64,000 nt of DNA. Source: Solitalea agri (GTDB lineage: Bacteria > Bacteroidota > Bacteroidia > Sphingobacteriales > Sphingobacteriaceae). Position 1 is the first letter of the stretch. Each line of letters begins with the position of its first letter. The notes beneath the pieces are model-generated. The model searched no databases, was not told the DNA's origin, and was given only the letters and a program-made list of their open reading frames with translations. Shown piece by piece: positions 8,493 through 17,583 of the stretch. The DNA lies in contig NZ_JAMWYS010000013.1 in the NCBI RefSeq assembly GCF_023914155.1, forward strand, positions 18,097-82,096, in the 5' to 3' direction. The position numbers were made by a program, and so were the translations under genes.

Positions 8493-9713
8493 ATGAGGGG
8501 GACGATTTACCAAACTATTCTTTTTGTTGCATTAGGAGGCCTTGCTGCCTGTACGTCAAATAGTTCAAAGCCTGATAAAAAATCAGTTAACGCTCCACCG
8601 TGTTATGAAACATTAGACGTGGATCAGCGTGAAATTCCTGAAATAAGAGAGAAGATTCATGCTGATAAAAAAGCCTGGCAACTCGATACTATTTTTCAAA
8701 AAAAGGTTAAACGCGAAGGGTTTAATGGCGATGTATTAGTTGCCCAAAGAGGTGTTGTCATATATCGGAAGAAATTCGGCTATGCTTCTTTTGATCGCAA
8801 GATGCAGGACACATTAAAGTTTGATTCTAAATTTCAATTGGCTTCCATGTCGAAAACATTTACGGCAATGGCGGTGCTTAAGCTTTATGAAGCGGGTAAA
8901 ATTAAGCTGGATGATAGCGTTCAAAAATTCATACCTGATTTTCCATATCATGGCATAAATATTCAAATGTTGCTTTCGCACCGTAGCGGACTGCCTTACT
9001 ACGCATATGCCTTTGATGATAGTGTTCGTAAAGTAAGAACCCCGCCGGATAATAACCAAATTTTAAAATGGTTCGCTCAGTCTCGTCCTAAACCATACAA
9101 TCGCCCAAATCGGTCATTCGCGTATAATAATAGCAATTACATGGTTTTAGCATCAATTGTTGAGCGTGTAAGCGGATTGCCTTTTGATCAGTTTTTGAAG
9201 AAAAATATTTTTGATCCGATAGGAATGAAGAATACTTATTTGTCAACAACCAAAAACGATTCGATCAATATGAATCGGACGATGGGTTATGAAGGACGGA
9301 GGAAAATTCAAACGGATTATTATGATTTTGTGATTGGAGACAAAGGAGTTTATTCAACAATAGACGATCTGTTTAAATGGTATAAAGCTTTAAATTCTGA
9401 TTGTTTTTTAAGCAAGAAAACAATGAAGGAAGCCTGGCAACCGCGAAGTTTTGAACGCAAAGGTTTGAAGAATTATGGTTATGGTTTTCGGATGATGCTA
9501 AAAGATGCAGAAAGTAAAAAGGCCCGTTATGTTTATCACAATGGATGGTGGAAGGGTTATAGTACCTTATTTTGGTTTAATCCGCATGAAGATTATGTAG
9601 TGATTATTTTAGGGAACCGCAAAAACGGTACTGTTTATAAGGTGAAAAGCATTTTGCAGGTTATGGAAGAAGATGCCAATGCAGGTGAAATGGATGATGA
9701 ACTGACAGATTAA
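8493..9713 (+). CDS. beta-lactamase-fold serine hydrolase, lipoprotein
   Basis: A penicillin-binding-protein-like (class C beta-lactamase family, Pfam Beta-lactamase) serine hydrolase of 406 aa. The N-terminus is a lipoprotein signal with lipobox LAAC near residue 20. The catalytic SxxK is Ser118-Met-Ser-Lys121. The Tyr motif is YNN starting at Tyr211. HNG in YHNGWWKGY replaces the KTG box, as in many esterase or D-aminopeptidase members. True beta-lactam hydrolysis is unlikely; a peptidoglycan-peptide or ester substrate is more probable. Single gene between terminators. Confidence 0.9.
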   Translation: MRGTIYQTILFVALGGLAACTSNSSKPDKKSVNAPPCYETLDVDQREIPEIREKIHADKKAWQLDTIFQKKVKREGFNGDVLVAQRGVVIYRKKFGYASFDRKMQDTLKFDSKFQLASMSKTFTAMAVLKLYEAGKIKLDDSVQKFIPDFPYHGINIQMLLSHRSGLPYYAYAFDDSVRKVRTPPDNNQILKWFAQSRPKPYNRPNRSFAYNNSNYMVLASIVERVSGLPFDQFLKKNIFDPIGMKNTYLSTTKNDSINMNRTMGYEGRRKIQTDYYDFVIGDKGVYSTIDDLFKWYKALNSDCFLSKKTMKEAWQPRSFERKGLKNYGYGFRMMLKDAESKKARYVYHNGWWKGYSTLFWFNPHEDYVVIILGNRKNGTVYKVKSILQVMEEDANAGEMDDELTD

Positions 9714-9818
9714 ATCGGTGAAAAATTAAAATGTACCAAGTGGTTAGTTAGGCGACACGTTAAATTTAGAAGTGCAAACTGATTAACTCTATCTAAAAAT
9801 AGTTAGTCCTAAACATTG

Positions 9819-9866
9819 AAGGAGCAGATTGACTCAATACGGGTAATTTGCTCCTTTTGTTTTTGC
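9819..9866 (+). terminator. terminator after the serine hydrolase gene
   Basis: AAGGAGCA / TGCTCCTT stem (8 bp) with a 22-nt loop, then TTGTTTTTG. The long loop lowers confidence a little. Confidence 0.7.
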
Positions 9867-9912
9867 ATAAAATCATAATTAAGGCTAATTTGTTTCTATT
9901 GATTCAGTAACA

Positions 9913-12519
9913 ATGTCAGTGTTAACTAATGGGAAACAAGCTCTGTTTTTCCGAAGGATTCGCTGGAGAGAGCTTTTAGCCATCTTATTCATTCTATTAG
10001 GTATCTACTTCTTTCGCCGGGAAAGGCATGAACTCCAATCCCTATCAAGTCTGATAACAAACGCTAACCATACCTGGTTGCTCATTGGGGTAGGGGTTAC
10101 CGGCTTATACCTGCTTTTACAAGCAGCCTTTTTCTTATTCTGCTTTCGGGCGGTGCACTCAAATTTATCATTGATAACTGCTATCGTATTATTTCTAAAG
10201 CAAAACTTTATAAGCATTTTTTTACCCGGAGGCGGTGTTACTTCATTTGCATATTTGCCTTCACTACTCCGGAAAGAAAATATTGAACGTTACAAAATTT
10301 ACCAGGCAGCTGCCCTTCAGGGCTTTGTTGGGATTTTTACCGTGTTATTGGTGGGCTTTCCAGTTATTTCTTATGCCTTATTGAACCATAAAGTTATTGA
10401 AGGAGTAAATTTTCTCTTTGCAGGAGTGTTTCTTTTGATTTCAATTCCTGTATCGCTGTTCATTTATTTAAAGAAAAAAAGAAATCCTCCTCAATTTATG
10501 ACAAAGGCTTTCACGGAGTCAGGTCTTCGTAAACTGCTGTCTTTCGACCTTTCTAAGATTCAATTTTTTAAAGCAATTTTCTTGTCCGTTTGTATAGAGC
10601 TGGAAGGTGTAATCCATTTAAACATTGCGATGAGAGTAGTAGGGGCTGATCCCTCCTGGGAGGCTGCTTTTACCGGATATATCGTTTCTACTTTATTTCT
10701 GATTATTTCACCATTTCTAAAAGGACTCGGTGCTGTTGAACTGTCACTTGCTTATATTCTCCAGTTGTATGGGTTTAATCCTGATAGGGCAGTGGAAATT
10801 GCACTGATCTATCGTCTGCTAGAGTTTTGGTTGCCGTTGGGAGCAGGAATAATTGTCTGGACATGGAAAGGAAAAAATCTGTTTTTAAGGTTGGCGCCAT
10901 CTCTGCTAATCTTTATCCTTGGAGTGGTTAATATTTTTTCGGCACTTATCCATCCAACTGGCTCCAAGCCGAGTCTGCTAAAAGAGTATATTCCCCTCGA
11001 ATTAATTCATGCCTCTAACTGGCTGGTAATTATGCTTGGCTTGGTGTTGTTGGTCACAGCAACCTTTTTAATCAGGGGGTTAAAAGGAGCCTGGTGGCTT
11101 GCCTTATGTTTATCTGTGCTTTCATTGATCGGCCATCTAGTAAAATCTCCGGATTATAAAGAAGTCGTTTTAGCCATTGCGGTCATTACGATATTGCTGA
11201 TCTCTCGTAAACAATACCGACTAAAGAGCGATCCCCGTTATGTTAATTTGGGCTTTATCACAGCATTAGGAGCTTTAATCATGGTACTAATATTTGGTAC
11301 GCTTGGATTTTACCTGCTTGACAAAAAACACTTCGGCGTTGATTTTAGTTTGATGGAATCAGTACGTTACGCCATATCCAATTTTTTATTGATACAAGGA
11401 ACTAATCAACTACCCATCACTCATTTTGGCAAGGAATTCATAATTGCTATCCGGGTATTGGGCATTACCGTTTGGAGCTTCTTGCTTTTCACGCTGTTCC
11501 GTCCTTTCCTCTTTAAAGCGTCATCATCGGATCAACAGCATGAAAAAGCTCTTTTTTTAACAGATCAATATGGGTCATCTGCTGTTGATTATTATAAAAC
11601 CGATACCGATAAATTGCTGTTCTTTTCAGCTAAAAACGAAGGCTTTTTAGCTTACAAAGTTGCTAATGGTTTTGCAATAGTCTTGGAAGAACCTGTTTGC
11701 GATGAAAATGATAAAGTTTCGTTTTTAATGGAGTTTGATTTGTTTTGTATTAACTCTGGTTTAAAACCTGCTTATTACCGGGTAGATGAAGATAGTTTAT
11801 ATCACTTTTCGACCTTGAATAAAAGAAAGCTTCTCATAGGCCAAGAAGGCGTTACTGACATTGAGAATTTCACGTTGGAGGGAAAACAAAATAAAGCGCT
11901 TCGAAACGCCTTAAACAGTTTGACTAAAAAAGAGTACCAGGTGCAAGTACATAAAGCTCCTCATTCTATATCATTTGTCAGTGAATTAAAAAAAGTATCG
12001 GATGAATGGCTTTCCGGTAAGTCTGAAATTATTTTTTCGCAAGGCATGTTTAATTTTGCTGCAATCAGGAATCAGGATGTTATTGCCCTTCACGATTCGA
12101 ACGAGACCATAGTAGCGTTTCTCAATATCATTCCCGATTATGCTCCTGACGAGTGCACCTATGATTTGATTCGTAAAACGGTGGATGCTCCTGCCGGATG
12201 CATGGACGCATTAATTATAAAACTGATTGAATATGCAAAGACAAAAGATCTCAAGTTTCTGAATTTGGGACTGGTTCCAATGTCGGGTATAAGCCAACCT
12301 GAAAGTACGGCTGAGCGGGTTGTTAAATATGCCTATGAAAGGATTCGCAGATTCAGGCACTACCAGGGTTTAAGAGAATTCAAAGAAAAATATGCCTCAC
12401 AGTGGGTAAATAAATATTTGGTTTATGATAATGATTTTGATTTGATTCAATTACCAAACGCTTTAAGAAAAGTAATGGAGCCCAAAAAGAAAGGCTATAC
12501 TATTACTGAATCTTTCTAA
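9913..12519 (+). CDS. mprF: MprF-like bifunctional aminoacyl-phospholipid synthase/flippase
   Basis: 868 aa, the normal length of full MprF. Roughly residues 1-540 hold about 13-14 hydrophobic helices, including the LPG_synthase_TM flippase region (FLPGGGVTSFAYLPSLLRKE and FLKGLGAVELSLAYIL). From about residue 545 a soluble DUF2156 GNAT-like domain follows (YGSSAVDYYKTDTDKLLFFS, YRVDEDSLYHFSTLNKRKL, LNLGLVPMSGI). In Firmicutes and others MprF transfers Lys or Ala from tRNA to phosphatidylglycerol and flips the product, lowering surface negative charge. The amino acid and lipid used here cannot be read from sequence. Confidence 0.9.
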   Translation: MSVLTNGKQALFFRRIRWRELLAILFILLGIYFFRRERHELQSLSSLITNANHTWLLIGVGVTGLYLLLQAAFFLFCFRAVHSNLSLITAIVLFLKQNFISIFLPGGGVTSFAYLPSLLRKENIERYKIYQAAALQGFVGIFTVLLVGFPVISYALLNHKVIEGVNFLFAGVFLLISIPVSLFIYLKKKRNPPQFMTKAFTESGLRKLLSFDLSKIQFFKAIFLSVCIELEGVIHLNIAMRVVGADPSWEAAFTGYIVSTLFLIISPFLKGLGAVELSLAYILQLYGFNPDRAVEIALIYRLLEFWLPLGAGIIVWTWKGKNLFLRLAPSLLIFILGVVNIFSALIHPTGSKPSLLKEYIPLELIHASNWLVIMLGLVLLVTATFLIRGLKGAWWLALCLSVLSLIGHLVKSPDYKEVVLAIAVITILLISRKQYRLKSDPRYVNLGFITALGALIMVLIFGTLGFYLLDKKHFGVDFSLMESVRYAISNFLLIQGTNQLPITHFGKEFIIAIRVLGITVWSFLLFTLFRPFLFKASSSDQQHEKALFLTDQYGSSAVDYYKTDTDKLLFFSAKNEGFLAYKVANGFAIVLEEPVCDENDKVSFLMEFDLFCINSGLKPAYYRVDEDSLYHFSTLNKRKLLIGQEGVTDIENFTLEGKQNKALRNALNSLTKKEYQVQVHKAPHSISFVSELKKVSDEWLSGKSEIIFSQGMFNFAAIRNQDVIALHDSNETIVAFLNIIPDYAPDECTYDLIRKTVDAPAGCMDALIIKLIEYAKTKDLKFLNLGLVPMSGISQPESTAERVVKYAYERIRRFRHYQGLREFKEKYASQWVNKYLVYDNDFDLIQLPNALRKVMEPKKKGYTITESF

Positions 12520-12682
12520 AACTTAAATTTCTCTTAGTTTTCTTCGAATCCGCTATAAATGCATGTGTTTGGTTTTATGCACGAATGCTTTATCTCGAAA
12601 AAAATAGATGATAGAAAAACAAAAGGGGGGAGGGTAAAAGGTAGGGCTATATGCCCGCAGGAGACTTGTTTTTATTTAAGCT

Positions 12683-12709
12683 TGTAAGTCTCCCAGAGGA
12701 AGACTTACA
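12683..12709. repeat. inverted repeat in the mprF-nudix gap
   Basis: TGTAAGTCT / AGACTTACA, perfect 9-bp arms with a 9-nt loop, between the convergent mprF and Nudix genes. No T tract follows on either strand, so a terminator role is only possible. The rest of 12520-12771 shows nothing recognisable. Confidence 0.5.
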
Positions 12710-12771
12710 CGGAGAAGGGATTTCAGATTATTTATTTTATTCGTACTTCTAAAATCTAATTTCTTACTTTA

Positions 12772-13221
12772 TTAAAACCATTGCTGGTTGATATTGCCTA
12801 AATAAGTGGTTCTGTCGCTGGAACCGATTCCAAATAAAAGTTTGATCTCTGCCCCGATATTAGGATATAGGTTTTTACCGTCAATATCTTCAACATTGAT
12901 CCATTCTGCGCTAAGGGCCGAAGTATGGATTGCATTCAATTCAGGAGTTCCAACTAAAATCTTTCCTGAAAAAATATTGTGAACTACTACCTCTTGTTTT
13001 TCCGTGCGATGGGTTTCAGCAACAAATAGTAAATCATCAATTTCAATAGTTAGATTTAGCTCTTCTTTCAATTCGCGAATAACAGCTTCTTGTAAACTTT
13101 CACCATCCTCGGGGTTGCCTCCTGGTAAACCATAAACTTCGGTGCCACTGTAAATATATTTCATCAATAACACCGAATCATTGTTTAATAGCACCACCGA
13201 CGGTCGGATTTTGTGTTTCAT
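12772..13221 (-). CDS. Nudix hydrolase
   Basis: Hydrolyses a nucleoside diphosphate linked to some other moiety; substrate unknown. The Nudix box GNPEDGESLQEAVIRELKEE fits GX5EX7REUXEE, but the final UG position reads L-N. I chose the ATG at 13221 (150 aa, MKHKIRPSVVLL) over an upstream ATG at 13278. A TATCTTTA element (one mismatch to TAnnTTTG) at 13257-13264 would put the transcription start downstream of 13278. The gene follows the GNAT gene on the same strand. Confidence 0.88.
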   Translation of the reverse strand: MKHKIRPSVVLLNNDSVLLMKYIYSGTEVYGLPGGNPEDGESLQEAVIRELKEELNLTIEIDDLLFVAETHRTEKQEVVVHNIFSGKILVGTPELNAIHTSALSAEWINVEDIDGKNLYPNIGAEIKLLFGIGSSDRTTYLGNINQQWF

Positions 13222-13290
13222 TTTTTTATTGGTTTGTTTTTGAATTAATCTTGCCGTAAAGATAAAATCAGTCTGCATAGTATAGCAGGC

Positions 13291-13839
13291 CTATTTCAAT
13301 TTATTAGTTAACGAGTATTTGCCTTTATAATTATTGTTGAACCAAGCCATTGCAATATCAGCTTCCAGTCCTTTTACTCCCATAACACGATTTTCAAACT
13401 GGCCTTCTATGGTAAATCCTAGTTTCTCATAAAACTTGATTGCATGCGTATTACTCTCACGGGCAAAAAGCTCAATCCGTAAAATATCTGAATGGTTTTC
13501 TTCCACTTCTTCAATTAAGGTTGTGAACAAAAGACGACCAATGCCTTTTCCTTGAAAATCAGGGTCAACTACTATAGTAAGATCACTCATTATGTGGGCG
13601 AAAATTTTGATCTTAGGCCGGTAACAATGGATCTCTCCTATAAGTTCTGAAGGTTTATCCGGATGTTCAACCACCAAAATGATTCCTTCTTCAATAGCCT
13701 TTTTAACAAAAGCACTTATATAATTATCAGTTATTTCAGCAACAATACGGGCTATTCCACCTTCTTTTTGAGCCACACGTTGATATAATTTCATGATGGC
13801 CTGTTTATCGGCAATCGTTGCTTGTCTGAGCTTAGGCAT
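13291..13839 (-). CDS. GNAT family N-acetyltransferase
   Basis: 182 aa. Transfers an acetyl group from acetyl-CoA; acceptor unknown. The acetyl-CoA pyrophosphate loop is QGKGIGRLL in VDPDFQGKGIGRLLFTTL, followed by NTHAIKFYEKLGF, the classic motif B region. It lies 70 bp upstream of the Nudix start and may be cotranscribed with it. Confidence 0.9.
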   Translation of the reverse strand: MPKLRQATIADKQAIMKLYQRVAQKEGGIARIVAEITDNYISAFVKKAIEEGIILVVEHPDKPSELIGEIHCYRPKIKIFAHIMSDLTIVVDPDFQGKGIGRLLFTTLIEEVEENHSDILRIELFARESNTHAIKFYEKLGFTIEGQFENRVMGVKGLEADIAMAWFNNNYKGKYSLTNKLK

Positions 13840-13917
13840 TTATTTTTGATCTTGATGAATGTTAATTAATATGAGCGTAATCTGATTTTATTTTGAAGTT
13901 AAAGTTGTTTATCAGAT

Positions 13918-14718
13918 TTATTTCAGTGATTGGGAGAACAGCCACGATAATAAACCCGGTTCGGCAAATGTATTGTCCCAGCTATTATGTTCTGCCTCGG
14001 GGTATTCTGTGTACTTCACCTTTGCTTTGGCATCTTGTAATGCCTTATACATTGTTCTTGAAAAATCAGGCGGTACCACATTGTCTTTTGCACCATGGAA
14101 AATCCAAACAGCTGTTTTCTTTGCATATTTTTTTGCAGTTTTCGGATTTGCACCTCCACAAATCGGAATAGCCCCTGCAAATGTTTTTGGGTTTCGCCAT
14201 AAAAGTTCAAATGTGCCCATTCCTCCCATCGAAAGTCCCATAACATAAATTCGCTTAGTATCTACTTTGTCCTGGGCTATATAAGCTTTCAATAAGCCCT
14301 GAACCAATGCTAATGGAGGTGTTGGCTCACCATCAGCTTGAAAATGAAATTCTCGTTTCCCCTCACTAAAATCAAATTTAACATTGGCCCAAAAGCTGTT
14401 TTCGGGACATTGAGGGAATATAATGATGGCAGGAAATTGCTTTCTGGCTGTATCGTTCAAGAAAAGCTTAGCACCATGGGTTAACTGCTTTTCATTGTCA
14501 TTGCCACGCTCTCCTGCTCCATGCAGGAATAAGACTACCGGATATTTCTTAGTAGGGTTATAATTTTCAGGAAACAGGACACGGTAGTTTAAGGTGTCAT
14601 TGTTTTGAACAAAAGTTTGTTTCTGGTATAAATTCAGGTCTTGAGCTGCTAACGGATTGAAAGCAAAATTTAAACATATGATCGTTATTAATAAGCCGAA
14701 GTTAATTTTTCTTGACAT
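13918..14718 (-). CDS. secreted alpha/beta-hydrolase esterase (prolyl-oligopeptidase-like)
   Basis: 266 aa with an N-terminal signal peptide ending near PLAAQ. The fold is that of PHB-depolymerase/feruloyl-esterase-like hydrolases. Oxyanion region VLFLHGAGERGN; nucleophile Ser in GLSMGGMGTF; acid Asp in HGAKDNVVPP; catalytic His in PEAEHNSWDNTF. Probably periplasmic or secreted, acting on carbohydrate esters or similar; substrate unknown. Monocistronic, divergent from the TMEM175-like gene. Confidence 0.88.
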   Translation of the reverse strand: MSRKINFGLLITIICLNFAFNPLAAQDLNLYQKQTFVQNNDTLNYRVLFPENYNPTKKYPVVLFLHGAGERGNDNEKQLTHGAKLFLNDTARKQFPAIIIFPQCPENSFWANVKFDFSEGKREFHFQADGEPTPPLALVQGLLKAYIAQDKVDTKRIYVMGLSMGGMGTFELLWRNPKTFAGAIPICGGANPKTAKKYAKKTAVWIFHGAKDNVVPPDFSRTMYKALQDAKAKVKYTEYPEAEHNSWDNTFAEPGLLSWLFSQSLK

Positions 14719-14784
14719 TGCCTATAGTTTCATAAATGGAATCCTAAAGTAAGTGAATGATTTTCTTATTTCAAATCTTAAAAC

Positions 14785-14816
14785 GTTGATATTCTTTCAA
14801 TAAGAAATCATTTTTG
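14785..14816 (+). promoter_or_regulatory. Bacteroidota promoter of the TMEM175-like gene
   Basis: GTTG at 14785, a 20-nt spacer, then CATTTTTG (14809-14816; one mismatch to TAnnTTTG). The predicted leader is about 49 nt. Confidence 0.4.
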
Positions 14817-14868
14817 CTTTTATGTTCACCTGGCTTAACTTAGAGATCAACTTTTAAACAACTATTAT

Positions 14869-15444
14869 ATGACTAAAGGAAGAATGGAGGCATTTAGTGA
14901 CGGTGTACTTGCAATTATTATTACCATTATGGTATTAGAAATTAAAGTGCCGCACACTGCTGAACTATCAGCATTGAAATCATTGATTCCGGTTCTGCTA
15001 AGCTATATTTTAAGTTTTATTTACATTGGCATTTACTGGAATAATCATCACCATATGTTACATGCCACTACGCGGATAAACGGAGGCATATTGTGGGCAA
15101 ACTTACATCTGTTGTTCTGGCTATCGCTTGTGCCTTTTGTTACCGGATGGATGGGAGAGAACCACTTTGCAAGTATTACAATGGTTTTTTACGGTATTGT
15201 GCTGTTGATGGCAGGTATTGCTTATGTAATATTGCAAAACCTGATCATTGCCAAAAATGGGAAAGAGTCAACTCTTTCTAGAGCGGTCGGCAATGATTGG
15301 AAAGGAAAAATATCTCCGGTTTTGTATGTGCTGGGTATAGCTTCAGCCTTTATTCATGAAGCCTTGTCGGGCATGTTTTATGTAGTAGTGGCCATTATCT
15401 GGCTGATCCCTGATAAAAGAATTGAAAAGGTGGTAGAAGATTAG
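14869..15444 (+). CDS. TMEM175 family (DUF1211) potassium channel-like protein
   Basis: 191 aa with about five to six hydrophobic helices. The hallmark first helix RMEAFSDGVLAIIITIMVLE contains the FSD motif of bacterial TMEM175 homologues, which form tetrameric K+ channels. YWNNHHHMLHAT in the second-third helix loop is also typical. Function by homology: K+ leak conductance; no experimental inference is possible for this copy. Confidence 0.9.
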   Translation: MTKGRMEAFSDGVLAIIITIMVLEIKVPHTAELSALKSLIPVLLSYILSFIYIGIYWNNHHHMLHATTRINGGILWANLHLLFWLSLVPFVTGWMGENHFASITMVFYGIVLLMAGIAYVILQNLIIAKNGKESTLSRAVGNDWKGKISPVLYVLGIASAFIHEALSGMFYVVVAIIWLIPDKRIEKVVED

Positions 15445-15461
15445 TGATTGGCATTAGGTTG

Positions 15462-15497
15462 TTAGCGGATAGCTATTAGCTAATAACTATCCGCTAA
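15462..15497. terminator. bidirectional hairpin between convergent genes
   Basis: Perfect 11-bp arms TTAGCGGATAG / CTATCCGCTAA around a 14-nt loop, itself partly palindromic. No strong T tract, so the terminator role is inferred from its place between convergent genes. Confidence 0.55.
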
Positions 15498-15506
15498 TAG
15501 CTATAC

Positions 15507-17363
15507 TTAAATCGCTTTACCCTTCATAGCAGTAGCAATGGCAATATCCATCACTCGCTCTGCAAATGGTCGGGTGTATTCGTTTAACGTATCAATTTTG
15601 TTCAGAATCTCATCTTTAGAACCGTTGGATAAAGAAGCTCTAAGGTCTTCTGACAATTCTAAGGTTTTAGCCCTTTCATCCTCGCTTAACAATTGACCAT
15701 TGCTTTTAATAAAACGATCAACAGTGTAAAGCATTTGTTCACCTTCGGTACGTGCTTCTATGATCATTCGTTGAGCAACATCTTCTTTAGCATGTGATAC
15801 CGAATCAAGCAACATCTTTTCAACTTCCTGATCCGTTAGGCCGTAAGTGGGTTTAATTTCCACTTCCTGTTTTACACCTGAGCGTAATTCGATGGCTTGA
15901 ACCGTTAAAATACCATCGGCATTTAGTAAAAAGTTAATGTCCACTTTAGGGAAACCGGCAGGCATAGCAGGAATGCCTTTAAGGTCAAATTCGGCCAGTT
16001 TACGATTATCTTTAATCAAGTCGCGCTCGCCTTGAAAAACCGAAATTTTCATATTCACTTGTCCGTCGATAGCGGTGGTGTATTGACGGCCAGCTTTAGT
16101 TGGAACTTTAGAGTTACGAGGAATGATCACGTCCATTAATCCGCCCATGGTTTCAACGCCTAAAGAAAGCGGAGTAACATCAAGTAGAAGAATGTCTTTA
16201 CGGTTTCCAGCTAAAATATCTGCCTGAATTGCAGCGCCCAAAGCAACTACTTCATCAGGGTTCAACGTATCATTTACTTCTTTTCCGAAGAAGTTTGAAA
16301 CGGATTGTTTAACCAATGGTGTACGTGTTGAACCACCCACCATCACAATGGTATTAATATCCGAAGGCGTTAATCCAGCATCGCTTAATGCATTTTTACA
16401 GGCCAGTATCGTTTGATCAACCTTAGGTTGAATTAGGGTTTCGAAGGTCGAGCGGTCTATTGAACAATCAACTCCTTGAACTTCTGCTTCGAAAGCATAA
16501 TTTTCACTCAGGTGTTTTTTCGCTTCTTCTGCTTTTAAACGCAATGCCTGACGAATTTCTTTGTATTGTTTAAGCTCATCATCCGTTAGTCCTGAGCGCT
16601 TAACCCAAAACTCAATAATTGCTCTATCGAAATCATCACCCCCTAAAAATGTATCGCCATTGGTTGAAAGTACTTCGAAGATGCCATTTTGGATCCTCAA
16701 AATAGAAATATCGAAGGTTCCTCCACCTAAATCATAAACGGCAATTGTTTTTTCTTCTTCAGGATTTAGGCCTATACCATAAGCTAAACTTGCTGCTGTT
16801 GGTTCGTTTACAATACGCAATACATCCAACCCAGCCAGTTTTCCAGCATCACGGGTCGCCTGACGCTGTGAATCGTTGAAATATGCCGGAACAGTAATAA
16901 CTGCACGGTTTACCGGAGTTTTCAACGCATGCTCAGCACGTGTTTTTAGCTCCATTAATATCATGGCCGAAAGTTCAATAGGCGAATAGAACTTATCTTC
17001 TACCTTAATTTTTACAAGGGTTTCGCTGTCGTCGTCAACAATTTTATACGAAAAGAAATTCTGGTAATGTTCAATGTCTTTGTATGAACGACCTAAAAGC
17101 CGTTTTACAGAAAAAATGGTGTGCTCAGGATCTTCGATGAGGTGTTCTTTTGCATCGTTACCTACAATGGTATTTCCTGTTTTGGGATTTAGGTTAATAA
17201 TAGAAGGCACTAAAACACCTTTACCGGCATCATTAATTACCTGCGGATGTTTTTCGGGATTGATAAAAGCAACCAAAGAGTTGGTGGTGCCCAAATCAAT
17301 ACCCACAATTATATCTTCTTTTTGCAATGAACCTGTTGCCAGGTTAATAGAAACTTTAGCCAT
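15507..17363 (-). CDS. hscA: Hsp70-type chaperone HscA (Fe-S cluster assembly)
   Basis: 618 aa, matching HscA (about 616) rather than DnaK (about 640). The Hsp70 ATPase domain has [11 protein letters not shown] (near residue 22), [29 protein letters not shown] and [13 protein letters not shown]. The substrate-binding domain includes [14 protein letters not shown]. The N-terminal [12 protein letters not shown] is like HscA of relatives. HscA helps release Fe-S clusters from the IscU scaffold; hscB and isc genes are not in this window, so the HscA call rests on length and N-terminus. Confidence 0.85.
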   Translation of the reverse strand: MAKVSINLATGSLQKEDIIVGIDLGTTNSLVAFINPEKHPQVINDAGKGVLVPSIINLNPKTGNTIVGNDAKEHLIEDPEHTIFSVKRLLGRSYKDIEHYQNFFSYKIVDDDSETLVKIKVEDKFYSPIELSAMILMELKTRAEHALKTPVNRAVITVPAYFNDSQRQATRDAGKLAGLDVLRIVNEPTAASLAYGIGLNPEEEKTIAVYDLGGGTFDISILRIQNGIFEVLSTNGDTFLGGDDFDRAIIEFWVKRSGLTDDELKQYKEIRQALRLKAEEAKKHLSENYAFEAEVQGVDCSIDRSTFETLIQPKVDQTILACKNALSDAGLTPSDINTIVMVGGSTRTPLVKQSVSNFFGKEVNDTLNPDEVVALGAAIQADILAGNRKDILLLDVTPLSLGVETMGGLMDVIIPRNSKVPTKAGRQYTTAIDGQVNMKISVFQGERDLIKDNRKLAEFDLKGIPAMPAGFPKVDINFLLNADGILTVQAIELRSGVKQEVEIKPTYGLTDQEVEKMLLDSVSHAKEDVAQRMIIEARTEGEQMLYTVDRFIKSNGQLLSEDERAKTLELSEDLRASLSNGSKDEILNKIDTLNEYTRPFAERVMDIAIATAMKGKAI

Positions 17364-17469
17364 TTGTTTTTGGTTATTGGTTTTTGAGTTATTGGTTATT
17401 AAAGGTGATTTTCTATCATCCCCGACTAATAACTAATAACCCAATAACTAAGTCTTTTTTAGAGAACCG

Positions 17470-17477
17470 CAAAGATA
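17470..17477 (-). promoter_or_regulatory. Bacteroidota -7 element for hscA
   Basis: The minus strand reads TATCTTTG, a perfect TAnnTTTG. The leader of about 100 nt includes low-complexity direct and inverted repeats of TTATTGG-type words (17371-17453). Confidence 0.45.
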
Positions 17478-17583
17478 AAGAATAGTTTGGTGTAGCTTAG
17501 AATTGATAAAAATAAACTTAAGCTGTTTAAATGCTAAAAAAGTGAAGGCGATGAGTAATTTTACGGCCGATTAACTTTAATGA

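Noticed and set aside
8493..9713. True class C beta-lactamase (resistance gene)
   Set aside because: SxxK and YxN are kept, but the KTG box is replaced by HNG and the overall form is that of lipoprotein serine hydrolases.
13893..14248. Plus-strand frames over the esterase gene
   Set aside because: They are antisense shadows of a gene with a full catalytic triad and signal peptide.
17074..17436. 120-codon plus-strand frame over the hscA 5' end
   Set aside because: Antisense shadow of the Hsp70 ATPase domain; no family resemblance.
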